This document shows, in pieces, positions 1 to 6,243 of a stretch of 6,243 nt of DNA. How positions within the stretch are numbered: the stretch's first letter is position 1; every line of letters begins with the position of its first letter. The notes under the pieces were generated by a model. The model saw nothing but the letters and a program-made list of their open reading frames with translations. It did no database searches and was not told the DNA's origin. The DNA is taken from contig JAHDDM010000077.1 in the NCBI GenBank assembly GCA_020629355.1, forward strand, positions 1 to 6,243, in the 5' to 3' direction. The translations under genes were made by a program, and so were the position numbers. This stretch comes from Rhodospirillaceae bacterium (GTDB lineage Bacteria > Pseudomonadota > Alphaproteobacteria > JABSOH01).

Positions 1-1626
1 ACCGCCAACAAGATTGGTCTTCATCAAGACGTAAATCTCTTCAAAAAGCTCCTGCGTTGGTGGCATTTTGCGCGAGGCCGTATAATAGTCGACAGAATGC
101 AGCGAGCGAATATAGGCAAGGTTGGATAGTATTTGAATCCGAAGATCATGCGGCTGGATATATTGTGCAATCCTGACAGCAAAGGATAAGTCATTATTGC
201 GAATCATCTCTTGTGCCATGGCGAAAAAAGCCTCAGCGCGGTATTCGTCCAGACGAATCTGGCTGATATTGTGAAAGGCCGAACCGTACAGTCTTGCTAA
301 AGCTTGACCGCGCACAACCTCAAGCAGCACCCTGTCGCGCTCATTATCATTCTCGATCAAGAAGGCAACATCCTGAGCGTAATTGAACAGAGCCGTTGCA
401 GCGTTCGGATTGTCCGTTTCGTTATGGGCGATACCTGCACTGATATAAGCCATGCTGAGGCGGGTAGAATCATTGATTTCAGTAGTGAGATCCATGGCAC
501 TACGAATTCTCCCCATACGGATATAGGACTTGATCAGTGCATTACGCAGTTCTGTTTTGTTGGCAAAGTTATCTTCGTTTGGACTGTTCTCTGCTGCTTC
601 CAGAAAGGCGCTGTCAGTGTAGGCACTGTCGGCTGCAAGAAATTGGGCCACAATCGTGTTGAGCACACTGTGTGCTTCTTCGATCATGCCGGATTTAAAA
701 AGCTTGGCATTCAAATTCAACAGGATTTTGAGGTCTCCGATTCGTAAAGTCTGTTCGGTATCGGCAGCAAGAGCAGAGAATGCCTTGTAGGATTCTTGAA
801 TATAGGCTTGGGATTTTTCGTTGGTCTTGCTGAACTGTTGATCCGCCTGTAGCGAGAAAACCATCTTGGCTTCTTCGTTCGGCAAGGCGAATAGTTCGGC
901 GGGTTTGCAGCGTGTAATTTGATCAAGCAGGGTGCTGTCGTCTTTTGCCGTCAAGGCATTGCTAGGCTCGTTCAGCGTGATTCGTTCGGCAATTTGCAGG
1001 TACCCCATGATTCGATTGATGGGATTCTGAAAGGTATGGTTAATAACTTCGATGCTTTTCGTGCCTTTTCCATTCAGAGCGTATCTTGAGGCAATATCAA
1101 AGAAATACTGTCGCGTAACTTCTTCATCCTGCTCAGCAATTTCGAGCATATGCAGAGCTTGATCAAGCAGTTGATCACGTTTTTCGAAGTCTTCGGTCAA
1201 GTCGTAATAGTCTGAAACATCAATGAGTGTTCTGGCCTTCCATTTCGGCAGGATAACCTTAATGGCCTCGTTGATGGCAGCGGCTTCCATGCCGTAAATA
1301 AGATAGGCGCGGGTTAGGGCGTTCAGAACCTGATCCGAGGCGTCGGTATCGTCAATGGTGAGAGCAACGAGGCGAATCCGTGCAAAGATACGGCGCATTT
1401 CATCGGGCAGGCGACCGTACATATCCTCATTTTCAACGAGGTCTTTGTAGTATTCGCTTTCGAGATACGGGGCGAGAGTGTCACTTCTGAGAAGATTATC
1501 GGCTTTGCTGGCTTCAGAGCCAGATAGGCTGCCCTGTGCGAAGCTATTGTTCGGTGCAGAGAAGCCGAGTATCGCGGCAATGCCGATGCTCAATAGGGTG
1601 GAGGAGGGCTTCATCAAAGGGATCAT
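1..1626 (-). CDS. Exported helical-repeat (TPR-like) protein of unknown function, 3' end outside window
   Basis: I do not recognise this gene as a named family. An unbroken minus-strand frame runs from the purB end to the window edge, giving 542 codons from this start with no stop, so the C-terminus is missing. The N-terminus looks like a Sec signal peptide: a Lys, then a hydrophobic stretch LLSIGIAAILGFSA, then a signal-peptidase-I type site SFA|QG. The mature protein should therefore be periplasmic or secreted. The rest is acidic and apparently all helical, with loose repeats of about 35-45 residues of the type 'A..A...I.d...R...l..iA' (for example IRSAMDLTTEINDSTRLSMA and FAVRIAQYIQPHDLRIQIL), resembling TPR or SEL-type scaffolds; no catalytic motif is visible. 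Three in-frame ATGs are possible: 1650 (1 nt after the purB stop), 1626 and 1614. I prefer 1626 because a weak AAG lies just upstream, but the choice is uncertain; all three keep the signal peptide. It probably rides on the purB transcript. Confidence 0.8.
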   Translation of the reverse strand, partial: MIPLMKPSSTLLSIGIAAILGFSAPNNSFAQGSLSGSEASKADNLLRSDTLAPYLESEYYKDLVENEDMYGRLPDEMRRIFARIRLVALTIDDTDASDQVLNALTRAYLIYGMEAAAINEAIKVILPKWKARTLIDVSDYYDLTEDFEKRDQLLDQALHMLEIAEQDEEVTRQYFFDIASRYALNGKGTKSIEVINHTFQNPINRIMGYLQIAERITLNEPSNALTAKDDSTLLDQITRCKPAELFALPNEEAKMVFSLQADQQFSKTNEKSQAYIQESYKAFSALAADTEQTLRIGDLKILLNLNAKLFKSGMIEEAHSVLNTIVAQFLAADSAYTDSAFLEAAENSPNEDNFANKTELRNALIKSYIRMGRIRSAMDLTTEINDSTRLSMAYISAGIAHNETDNPNAATALFNYAQDVAFLIENDNERDRVLLEVVRGQALARLYGSAFHNISQIRLDEYRAEAFFAMAQEMIRNNDLSFAVRIAQYIQPHDLRIQILSNLAYIRSLHSVDYYTASRKMPPTQELFEEIYVLMKTNLVGG

Positions 1627-1651
1627 TTTTATCTTAAAGGAACACGGCATA

Positions 1652-2944
1652 CTAAGCAAAAATCTTACCAAAAATTTGATCAACATGTCGGATATAGTGC
1701 TTGAGTTCAAAGAACTTGTCCAGTGTTTTAACATCAAGGTGTTTTTGAATATCAGGGTCTTCAGCCAGACAGTCTTGGAATTTCAATGTGTTTTGCCAGG
1801 CGCGCATGGCGGGTTTTTGCACCAGAGGGTAGGCTTCTTCGCGCGGGATTCCAAGGCTAATCAGGTGTAGCAGTATCTGTTGCGAGGCAAATAAGCCTTT
1901 CGAGGCCGCAAGGTTTTCTTGGCAGCGTTCGGGGAAAATCACGAGATTTTCGATCATACTCGCAAGACGACTGAGAGCGAAATCCAGTGCGATGGTGGCA
2001 TCTGGCGCGATAATGCGTTCAACCGAGGAGTGGGATATATCCCGTTCATGCCAAAGCGTAATATTCTCTAGTGCGGGGGCGACGTGGCTACGGATCAGGC
2101 GGCTAAGACCCGTGAGATTCTCGCTTAAGACGGGATTGCGTTTATGCGGCATGGCAGAAGAGCCTTTTTGGCCTTTGCCGAAGGATTCTTCGGCTTCGCC
2201 GACTTCGGTGCGTTGCAGATGGCGCACCTCGACGGCAAAGCGTTCAATAGCCGCGGCAATCAGACCCAATGTCGCAAAGTAGCTGGCATGGCGATCACGC
2301 GGGATGACTTGTGTCGAGACGGTTTCGGGTTGTAACCCTAGTTTTTGTGCCACCATGGCCTCTGCTTCAGGTGGGATATGGGCAAAATTTCCCACCGCAC
2401 CAGAAAGCGCACAGGTGGCTATTTCGGCTTTGGCCTGTACCAGGCGTGCGCGATTACGGGCAAATTCAGCATAATGCCCTGCCAGTTTGAGTCCCATGCT
2501 GGTGGGTTCGGCATGAATTCCGTGAGAACGCCCAATGCACAGAGTATCCTTATGCTCGAAGGCGCGTGTTTTCAAAGCCGCAAGTACCCGATCCATGCCT
2601 TGAAGCAGTATATCTGTTGCGCGGCTAAGCTGGATTGCCAGACCAGTATCGAGAACATCCGATGAGGTCATTCCAAGATGGACAAAGCGCGAGTCCTCAC
2701 CGATGGATTCTGCAAGGTTGGTTAAAAAAGCAATAACATCGTGTTTTGTCGTCTGCTCAATCTCCAGAATACGTTCGGTATTGAATGCGCCGCGCTGACG
2801 AATATTCTCAGCCGCTGAAGCGGGGATAATGCCCAATTCGGCCAAGGCTTCGGATGCGCTGGCTTCAATATCGAACCAGATGGAAAATCGGCTTTCATCA
2901 GACCAGATATGTTGCATTTCTGGTCTGGAATAACGCGGGATCAT
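1652..2944 (-). CDS. purB: Adenylosuccinate lyase
   Basis: PurB (EC 4.3.2.2) is a cytosolic homotetramer that removes fumarate twice in purine metabolism: from SAICAR in IMP synthesis and from adenylosuccinate to give AMP. The 430-residue product matches the short form of the family (as in Bacillus) rather than the longer E. coli form. The fumarase/aspartase superfamily signature GSSAMPHKRNP is at residues 261-271; it contains the mobile-loop serines (262-263), Lys268 and Asn270. Other expected active-site positions are present: His68 in TKHDV, His89 with TSSDVLDT (93-100), and His141 in GRSHGIHAEPTSMG, the likely general acid. Nothing is missing, so the enzyme should be active. The ATG is well placed, with GAGGA 7 nt upstream. 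The gene follows xth after 40 nt, and the next gene can begin 1 nt after its TAG stop, suggesting co-transcription and possible translational coupling. Confidence 0.97.
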   Translation of the reverse strand: MIPRYSRPEMQHIWSDESRFSIWFDIEASASEALAELGIIPASAAENIRQRGAFNTERILEIEQTTKHDVIAFLTNLAESIGEDSRFVHLGMTSSDVLDTGLAIQLSRATDILLQGMDRVLAALKTRAFEHKDTLCIGRSHGIHAEPTSMGLKLAGHYAEFARNRARLVQAKAEIATCALSGAVGNFAHIPPEAEAMVAQKLGLQPETVSTQVIPRDRHASYFATLGLIAAAIERFAVEVRHLQRTEVGEAEESFGKGQKGSSAMPHKRNPVLSENLTGLSRLIRSHVAPALENITLWHERDISHSSVERIIAPDATIALDFALSRLASMIENLVIFPERCQENLAASKGLFASQQILLHLISLGIPREEAYPLVQKPAMRAWQNTLKFQDCLAEDPDIQKHLDVKTLDKFFELKHYIRHVDQIFGKIFA

Positions 2945-2951
2945 TACGGTG

Positions 2952-2956
2952 TCCTC
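2952..2956 (-). promoter_or_regulatory. Ribosome binding site of purB
   Basis: GAGGA on the minus strand lies 7 nt before the purB ATG. It is the clearest Shine-Dalgarno on the minus strand here and supports the start giving MIPRYSRP. It lies in the 40-nt gap after xth, so purB can initiate independently of the upstream genes. Confidence 0.75.
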
Positions 2957-2984
2957 AGGGATTGTTTTTGCTGTTATAGCAGTC

Positions 2985-3776
2985 TTATAGGGTCAGGTCG
3001 ATAACCAGAGGGGCATGATCGGAAGGTTTTGGCTGCCAACCGCGTGTTTCTTGTGCCAGAAAGGCTTGATGTTGGTGCTGTTTCAGATCAGGGCTGAGCA
3101 GCAGGTGATCCAATAACAGGCCGCGGCTTTCTGGCTGCCAGTCGCGAACGCGGTAACTCCACCAGCTATAGAGGCGTTGCGGTTCGGGAATATCGGCACG
3201 TAAGCTATTATGCCAATCGTTGGAAGCCAAAAGGGCTTCAAAAGCAGCAATTTCTACTGGCGTGTGTGAGACCACCCGCAACATTTGACGGTGCGAGTAG
3301 ACATCATATTCACCTGGGGCTATATTGATATCACCAAGTATAATGCGGCGTTTGGGTTTCTCGTTTGCCATTCTTTCGGTGAGTTTTGCCATAAAATCAA
3401 GTTTATAGGCGAATTTATCGTTCACTTCAGGGTCGGGGTTGTCCCCGCCTGCTGGAACGTAGACATTATCAAGCTGTAGGTCATATTCGGGCACTGATAC
3501 GCTCAGATGGCGGGCATCATCACGATCAAGTCGCGGAATATTTGATTCGACAAGTGGTGTTTTTGCCAACACCGCCACGCCATTATAGCTTGGGATTCCA
3601 GCAAAAAATTGATGGGCGTAGCCCATCTCGGCAAGAGCCTTGCTTGGAAAATCGCTATCGCGGGTCTTGGTTTCTTGCAGACAAAGCACATCTGGCGCAA
3701 ATTCTTGAGTGAAACGCGCGATATGTTCCAGCCGAACCCGTACTGAATTGACGTTCCAAGTAGTTATTCTAGGCAT
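2985..3776 (-). CDS. xth: Exodeoxyribonuclease III (AP endonuclease, Xth family)
   Basis: This is a cytosolic DNA repair enzyme of the EEP (endonuclease/exonuclease/phosphatase) fold. It cuts 5' to abasic sites and trims blocked 3' ends in base excision repair. In the 263-residue product the metal and catalytic residues of the family are all visible: Asn8 in TTWNVNSVR, Glu35 in LQETK, Tyr106 in NVYVP, Asp149 and Asn151 in GDINIAP, Asp223 in LLDHLLLS, and His254 in SDHAP. The aromatic cluster YSWWSYR (203-209) corresponds to the abasic-site pocket region. The YVPAGGDNPDPE segment resembles the alphaproteobacterial XthA2-type subgroup. I chose the ATG at 3776 because family members begin directly at M-x-I-x-x-W/F-N and a GGGG sits 7 nt upstream. 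An ATG at 3791 would add five residues (MRGNI) and overlap recG by 11 nt. With the chosen start only 4 nt separate it from the recG stop. Confidence 0.95.
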   Translation of the reverse strand: MPRITTWNVNSVRVRLEHIARFTQEFAPDVLCLQETKTRDSDFPSKALAEMGYAHQFFAGIPSYNGVAVLAKTPLVESNIPRLDRDDARHLSVSVPEYDLQLDNVYVPAGGDNPDPEVNDKFAYKLDFMAKLTERMANEKPKRRIILGDINIAPGEYDVYSHRQMLRVVSHTPVEIAAFEALLASNDWHNSLRADIPEPQRLYSWWSYRVRDWQPESRGLLLDHLLLSPDLKQHQHQAFLAQETRGWQPKPSDHAPLVIDLTL

Positions 3777-3780
3777 AATA

Positions 3781-5898
3781 TTACCCCGCATTGATTAAAG
3801 TCAAAGCCGCATCACGGCGGAACAGATACAATAAAACGCGCAATGCCTCACCACGAGGGCTTTCCAGCTTGGGATCATGCTGAACGATATAGGCGGCCTC
3901 GTCATGGGCGCGTTGCAACAGGTCTTGATCCCGCGCCAGATCAGCCAAGTGCATTACGGGTACACCGCTTTGTTTCGCGCCAAGAATTTCGCCACCACCG
4001 CGCAAGCGCAAGTCTGCCTCAGCCAGTGCAAAACCATCTGTGCTGTTACGCATCATTTCCAGTCGTTCCTGTGCAACTTGCGACATGTGCGCACCGTGTA
4101 GTAGAATACAGTTTCCCGCAAGTTCCGCCCGTCCAACGCGACCGCGAAGCTGATGTAATTGCGCCAGACCAAAATGTTCTGCCGCCTCGATAATAATTAC
4201 CGTGGCATCGTGAATATCAATTCCAACCTCGATTACGGTGGTGGCGATCAATATCGCACCGTTTGGCGCGGTTTGAAAAGCCCGCATGGTCTGGACTTTT
4301 TCCTCTGTTGCCATGCCGCCATGCAACAGAAAACATTGTTCTGGAAAAAAGGTTTTCAGATAATCATAACGGCTCTGTGCTGCTATTAAATCAACCTTTT
4401 CGCTGTCTTCGCGTAAGGGGCAAACCCAGAAAATACGCTCGTTTCTGGCAAGGACAGTTTTGATACGCTGGATCAAGGCATCGATTTTGTGATCACCAAT
4501 GACTGCCGTTTGTATCTCGCTGGCGCGCGGGTTGCGTCCGTGCAGGCGTGTGGCATCAAGATCACCATAATGGGTCATCAACAGAGTTCGCGGGATGGGG
4601 GTTGCGGTCATCACAAGCATTTCTGGTGTTAGCTTTGCTTTGCGACTCAATGCCATACGTTGATGAACGCCGAACCTGTGCTGTTCATCAATGATTACAA
4701 GCCCAAGATTTTCATAAGCAACACTATCCTGTATCAAGGCATGAGTCCCGACCACAATTACGGGTTCGGTGCTGGCCAAACTAGCCAGTATTTCGCGCTT
4801 TGCTGCCGCGCCAAGGCTGCTCACCAACAGTAGGCATGGAATATCTAATCCTGCCTGTTGCAGAATATTGCGTATTGTGTCTTGATGCTGTCTGGCTAAG
4901 GTCTCGCTAGGCACCATCATTGCGCATTTCGCGCCGCTTTCCAGAATATCCAGCATCACCATCAAGGCAACGAGCGTCTTGCCACTGCCGACCTCGCCCA
5001 TCAACAGCCGCAACATGGGTTCTGTATCCTGTATATCGGCGCGAATTTCTGCAATGGCACTGTTTTGTGTTTCGCTCAACTGAAAAGGCAGACTGGCCTG
5101 CACTTGTGCGCGGTATTGCTGCACATCAGGATAAGCGCGGCCCGCACGGCGGCGATAGCGCTGGCGCATGAAGCGTAAGGAAAGCTGATGTGCCAATAGT
5201 TCATCCATGGCCAGCCGTCGCAAAGCGGGCGAGCGCTCTTCAGCAGTCTGCAAGTCAGCGTGGCTTTGAGGTTCGTGAGCCTGTTTCAGTGCGCTGAGAA
5301 AATCAGGCCACGAATTTTCAATGACGGTTTCGCCGCGCTGCCATTCTGGCAGTTTCGGCAGTGTCGGCAAAGCGTCCGATAGTGCTTGACGAAACAAACG
5401 GTTCGTCAGACCTTGCGTTAAGCCATAAATAGGCTCTAGCAAAGGTAAACTATCGGCCTCTTCAGGTGCAACAACATAGTCAGGGTGCAGCATCACCCAA
5501 CAGTCACGGCGATATTCCAGCTTACCACTGAGTAGACGGACTTCGCCTTCAGGAAAGGTTTTGCGCAGATAGTCACCGCGGGCGTGAAAATAGACCACTT
5601 CCAAACGGCCTTGGTGATTGCGGTGATCCGTATTTTCACACAGAATCAGCGTATCAATAACATGCGGCATGCCACGTCTTGGAGCAGGGCGGTGCTGCTG
5701 AATTTGAACCTGAACCGTATGGACTCCAGGACGTAAATCATCGCTCCGTCTCCTGCTCAATAATTCGCGCGGCAAATGCAAGAGTAAATCCACGATGCTT
5801 TCGCCGCAAAGCTTGACCAGACGCTCACGAGTCTTTTTACCGACACCTTTCAGGTTCGCCAGATCAGTGAAATAAGGATAGAGAATTTCTGGACGCAC
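3781..5898 (-). CDS. recG: ATP-dependent DNA helicase RecG
   Basis: RecG is a cytosolic superfamily 2 translocase that reverses stalled replication forks and unwinds Holliday junctions, D-loops and R-loops in recombination and repair. The 705-residue product is full length (family about 680-700). Visible parts in order: a helix-hairpin-helix-like LKGVGKKTRERL (16-27); an OB-fold wedge domain around residues 60-150, ending near MLHPDYV, that splits the junction; Walker A GEVGSGKT (301-308); Walker B DEQHRFG (404-410); motif III TATPIPRTL (431-439); motif V IEVGIDIHDAT (556-566); and the arginine-finger motif QLRGRVGR (583-590). The translocation (TRG) region follows at 621-645. The start is GTG at 5898, supported by the conserved N-terminus MRPEIL; the ribosome site is poor (AAGG is 14 nt away). 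It is the first gene of the minus-strand cluster and has a strong-looking promoter upstream. Walker A has Glu where Asp is usual, and the TRG core reads LGAKQSG rather than E. coli LGTRQTG; both look conservative. Confidence 0.98.
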   Translation of the reverse strand: MRPEILYPYFTDLANLKGVGKKTRERLVKLCGESIVDLLLHLPRELLSRRRSDDLRPGVHTVQVQIQQHRPAPRRGMPHVIDTLILCENTDHRNHQGRLEVVYFHARGDYLRKTFPEGEVRLLSGKLEYRRDCWVMLHPDYVVAPEEADSLPLLEPIYGLTQGLTNRLFRQALSDALPTLPKLPEWQRGETVIENSWPDFLSALKQAHEPQSHADLQTAEERSPALRRLAMDELLAHQLSLRFMRQRYRRRAGRAYPDVQQYRAQVQASLPFQLSETQNSAIAEIRADIQDTEPMLRLLMGEVGSGKTLVALMVMLDILESGAKCAMMVPSETLARQHQDTIRNILQQAGLDIPCLLLVSSLGAAAKREILASLASTEPVIVVGTHALIQDSVAYENLGLVIIDEQHRFGVHQRMALSRKAKLTPEMLVMTATPIPRTLLMTHYGDLDATRLHGRNPRASEIQTAVIGDHKIDALIQRIKTVLARNERIFWVCPLREDSEKVDLIAAQSRYDYLKTFFPEQCFLLHGGMATEEKVQTMRAFQTAPNGAILIATTVIEVGIDIHDATVIIIEAAEHFGLAQLHQLRGRVGRAELAGNCILLHGAHMSQVAQERLEMMRNSTDGFALAEADLRLRGGGEILGAKQSGVPVMHLADLARDQDLLQRAHDEAAYIVQHDPKLESPRGEALRVLLYLFRRDAALTLINAG
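3784..3787 (-). promoter_or_regulatory. Likely ribosome binding site of xth, inside the end of recG
   Basis: GGGG on the minus strand lies 7 nt before the ATG at 3776 and is made from the last two sense codons of recG (GCG GGG). Ribosomes finishing recG would terminate right at the xth start, a layout typical of translational coupling. It also favours the 3776 start over the upstream ATG at 3791, which would place this site inside the xth coding region. Confidence 0.5.
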
Positions 5899-5916
5899 GA
5901 TATTCTGAACAACCTT

Positions 5917-5930
5917 GTGACAGTGGTCAC
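5917..5930. repeat. Short inverted repeat in the recG leader
   Basis: GTGAC, a 4-nt spacer, then GTCAC. It lies 18-31 nt upstream of the recG GTG start and downstream of the predicted transcription start, so in the mRNA it could form a 5-bp hairpin close to the initiation region, overlapping the AAGG that is the only purine-rich candidate ribosome site. It could equally be a protein-binding site or chance. Confidence 0.4.
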
Positions 5931-5944
5931 TAAAATTGAAATTT

Positions 5945-5958
5945 ATTGTCTTTACAAT
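5945..5958. repeat. Short inverted repeat at the predicted recG transcription start
   Basis: ATTGT, a 4-nt spacer, then ACAAT, with the same 5+4+5 geometry as the repeat at 5917-5930 but a different sequence. It begins 1 nt downstream of the predicted recG -10 box and covers the expected start point, a position typical of repressor operators. No regulator can be named from the sequence, and AT-rich DNA makes chance occurrence plausible. Confidence 0.35.
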
Positions 5959-5959
5959 G

Positions 5960-5988
5960 ATTATAGACGTTTAAAACCGTTCTCTCAA
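5960..5988 (-). promoter_or_regulatory. Sigma-70 type promoter for recG and the downstream cluster
   Basis: On the minus strand a -35 box TTGAGA (5983-5988) is followed by a 17-nt spacer and a perfect -10 box TATAAT (5960-5965). Five of six and six of six positions match the consensus with ideal spacing. The predicted transcription start is near 5953, giving a leader of about 55 nt before the recG GTG codon. No other comparable promoter is seen before the genes on this strand, so it probably drives recG, xth, purB and the exported protein gene. Confidence 0.75.
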
Positions 5989-5996
5989 AGACTTTA

Positions 5997-6009
5997 ATTG
6001 CTGTGCAAT
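5997..6009. repeat. Short inverted repeat upstream of the metallo-hydrolase gene
   Basis: ATTGC, a 3-nt spacer, then GCAAT. It lies about 50 nt before the plus-strand start codon and just upstream of the recG -35 box, so a protein bound here could affect either divergent gene. Its outer ATTG...CAAT half-sites resemble those of the repeat at 5945-5958. Function is unproven. Confidence 0.3.
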
Positions 6010-6043
6010 GCAGCGAAAATCTGTTTTAATGCGCTAAATCTTC

Positions 6044-6049
6044 AAGGAG
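6044..6049 (+). promoter_or_regulatory. Ribosome binding site of the metallo-hydrolase gene
   Basis: AAGGAG lies 10 nt before the ATG at 6060. It is a near-consensus Shine-Dalgarno and fixes the start of the plus-strand gene. Confidence 0.75.
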
Positions 6050-6059
6050 CTTTTAGAGC

Positions 6060-6243
6060 ATGTCTGATACAATCTCAGTAACCTTTTGGGGAGTTCGTGG
6101 TTCGATGCCCTGTACGGAGGAGCAGTATCAGGACTTTGGTGGCAACACCATCTGCCTTGAGGTTTCCATCGGTGGGCAGGTTCTTGCTGTGGATATGGGT
6201 TCTGGCGCCAGACCTTTCGGGCAAAAGTTGCACCATGCAAAAC
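6060..6243 (+). CDS. MBL-fold metallo-hydrolase (N-terminal part only)
   Basis: Only the first 61 codons are in the window; the frame is open at the right edge. The visible part has the N-terminal hallmarks of a metallo-beta-lactamase-fold group related to PhnP and RNase Z: FWGVRGSMP (residues 9-17), GGNTICLEV (27-35), and the strand VLAVDMGSGARPFG (41-54), where Asp is followed by a Gly-Ser-Gly turn. Members are typically metal-dependent phosphodiesterases or nucleases, but the substrate cannot be told here. The zinc-binding HxHxDH motif should lie shortly beyond residue 61, so activity cannot be judged. Start support is strong: ATG with AAGGAG upstream and no signal peptide, implying a cytosolic protein. 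It is divergent from recG and shares the 161-nt intergenic region; no convincing plus-strand promoter was found. Confidence 0.85.
   Translation, partial: MSDTISVTFWGVRGSMPCTEEQYQDFGGNTICLEVSIGGQVLAVDMGSGARPFGQKLHHAK

Noticed and set aside
304..747. Plus-strand open frame of 147 codons opposite the exported protein gene
   Set aside because: It is antisense to a much longer frame with a signal peptide and repeat structure; it has no recognisable domain or ribosome site.
1478..1870. Plus-strand open frame of 130 codons spanning the purB and exported-protein junction
   Set aside because: It is antisense to two supported genes and its translation shows no family features.
2161..2210. Run of similar TTCGGCTTCGCC-like triplets
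   Set aside because: It is fully explained by Glu, Ala and Gly codons in the PurB segment before the signature loop.
2970..2982. Imperfect palindrome in the xth to purB gap that might be a terminator
   Set aside because: The stem is only about 4 bp and is followed by A residues, not a T run, in the transcript direction; it does not look like an intrinsic terminator.
3843..4193. Plus-strand open frames opposite the recG 3' end
   Set aside because: They are shadows of the RecG reading frame, whose motifs are intact across this stretch.
5936..5964. Possible plus-strand promoter TTGAAA, 17 nt, GATTAT
   Set aside because: The -10 match is only four of six and lies over the much better minus-strand promoter; AT-rich DNA gives such matches easily.
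5967..5980. Imperfect palindrome within the recG promoter spacer (ACG-n8-CGT)
   Set aside because: Arms are only 3 bp continuous with interrupted inner matches, too weak to claim as an operator.
6034..6240. Minus-strand open frame of 68 codons at the right edge
   Set aside because: It is antisense to the plus-strand gene that has a good ribosome site and WGVRGS and GGNT motifs.

Overview
The window reads as chromosomal DNA from a bacterium with moderate GC content (close to half by eye), most likely an alphaproteobacterium. The basis is protein character: RecG starts with MRPEIL, PurB is the short (430-residue) type starting MIPRYSRP, and the exonuclease III carries a YVPAGGDNPDPE segment, all features I associate with alphaproteobacterial homologues. 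I cannot place it more finely from sequence alone.

Layout. Four genes lie head to tail on the minus strand and are almost without gaps. In transcription order they are recG (5898 to 3781), an exonuclease III gene of the xth family (3776 to 2985), purB (2944 to 1652), and a large exported helical-repeat protein of unknown function (1626 to beyond position 1, 3' end missing). Spacings are 4 nt between recG and xth, 40 nt between xth and purB, and 25 nt or less between purB and the last gene. With no terminator visible between them, this looks like one transcription unit. A gene for a metallo-beta-lactamase-fold hydrolase starts on the plus strand at 6060 and runs off the right edge.

The 161-nt gap between the divergent genes (5899-6059) holds a near-consensus sigma-70 type promoter facing recG (TTGAGA, 17 nt, TATAAT). 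It also holds three short inverted repeats around and downstream of it, which may be operators or leader structures.

How the genes fit together. RecG (branched-DNA and stalled-fork remodelling) and exonuclease III (abasic-site endonuclease and 3' end cleaning) are both DNA repair enzymes, and their coding regions nearly abut, with the xth ribosome site lying in the last recG codons. PurB belongs to purine synthesis and has a housekeeping role. The exported protein has no obvious link to DNA repair and may simply share the transcript. I found no mobile element, CRISPR array, RNA gene or clear novel system. The points most worth a second look are the uncharacterised exported repeat protein and the structured recG promoter region.
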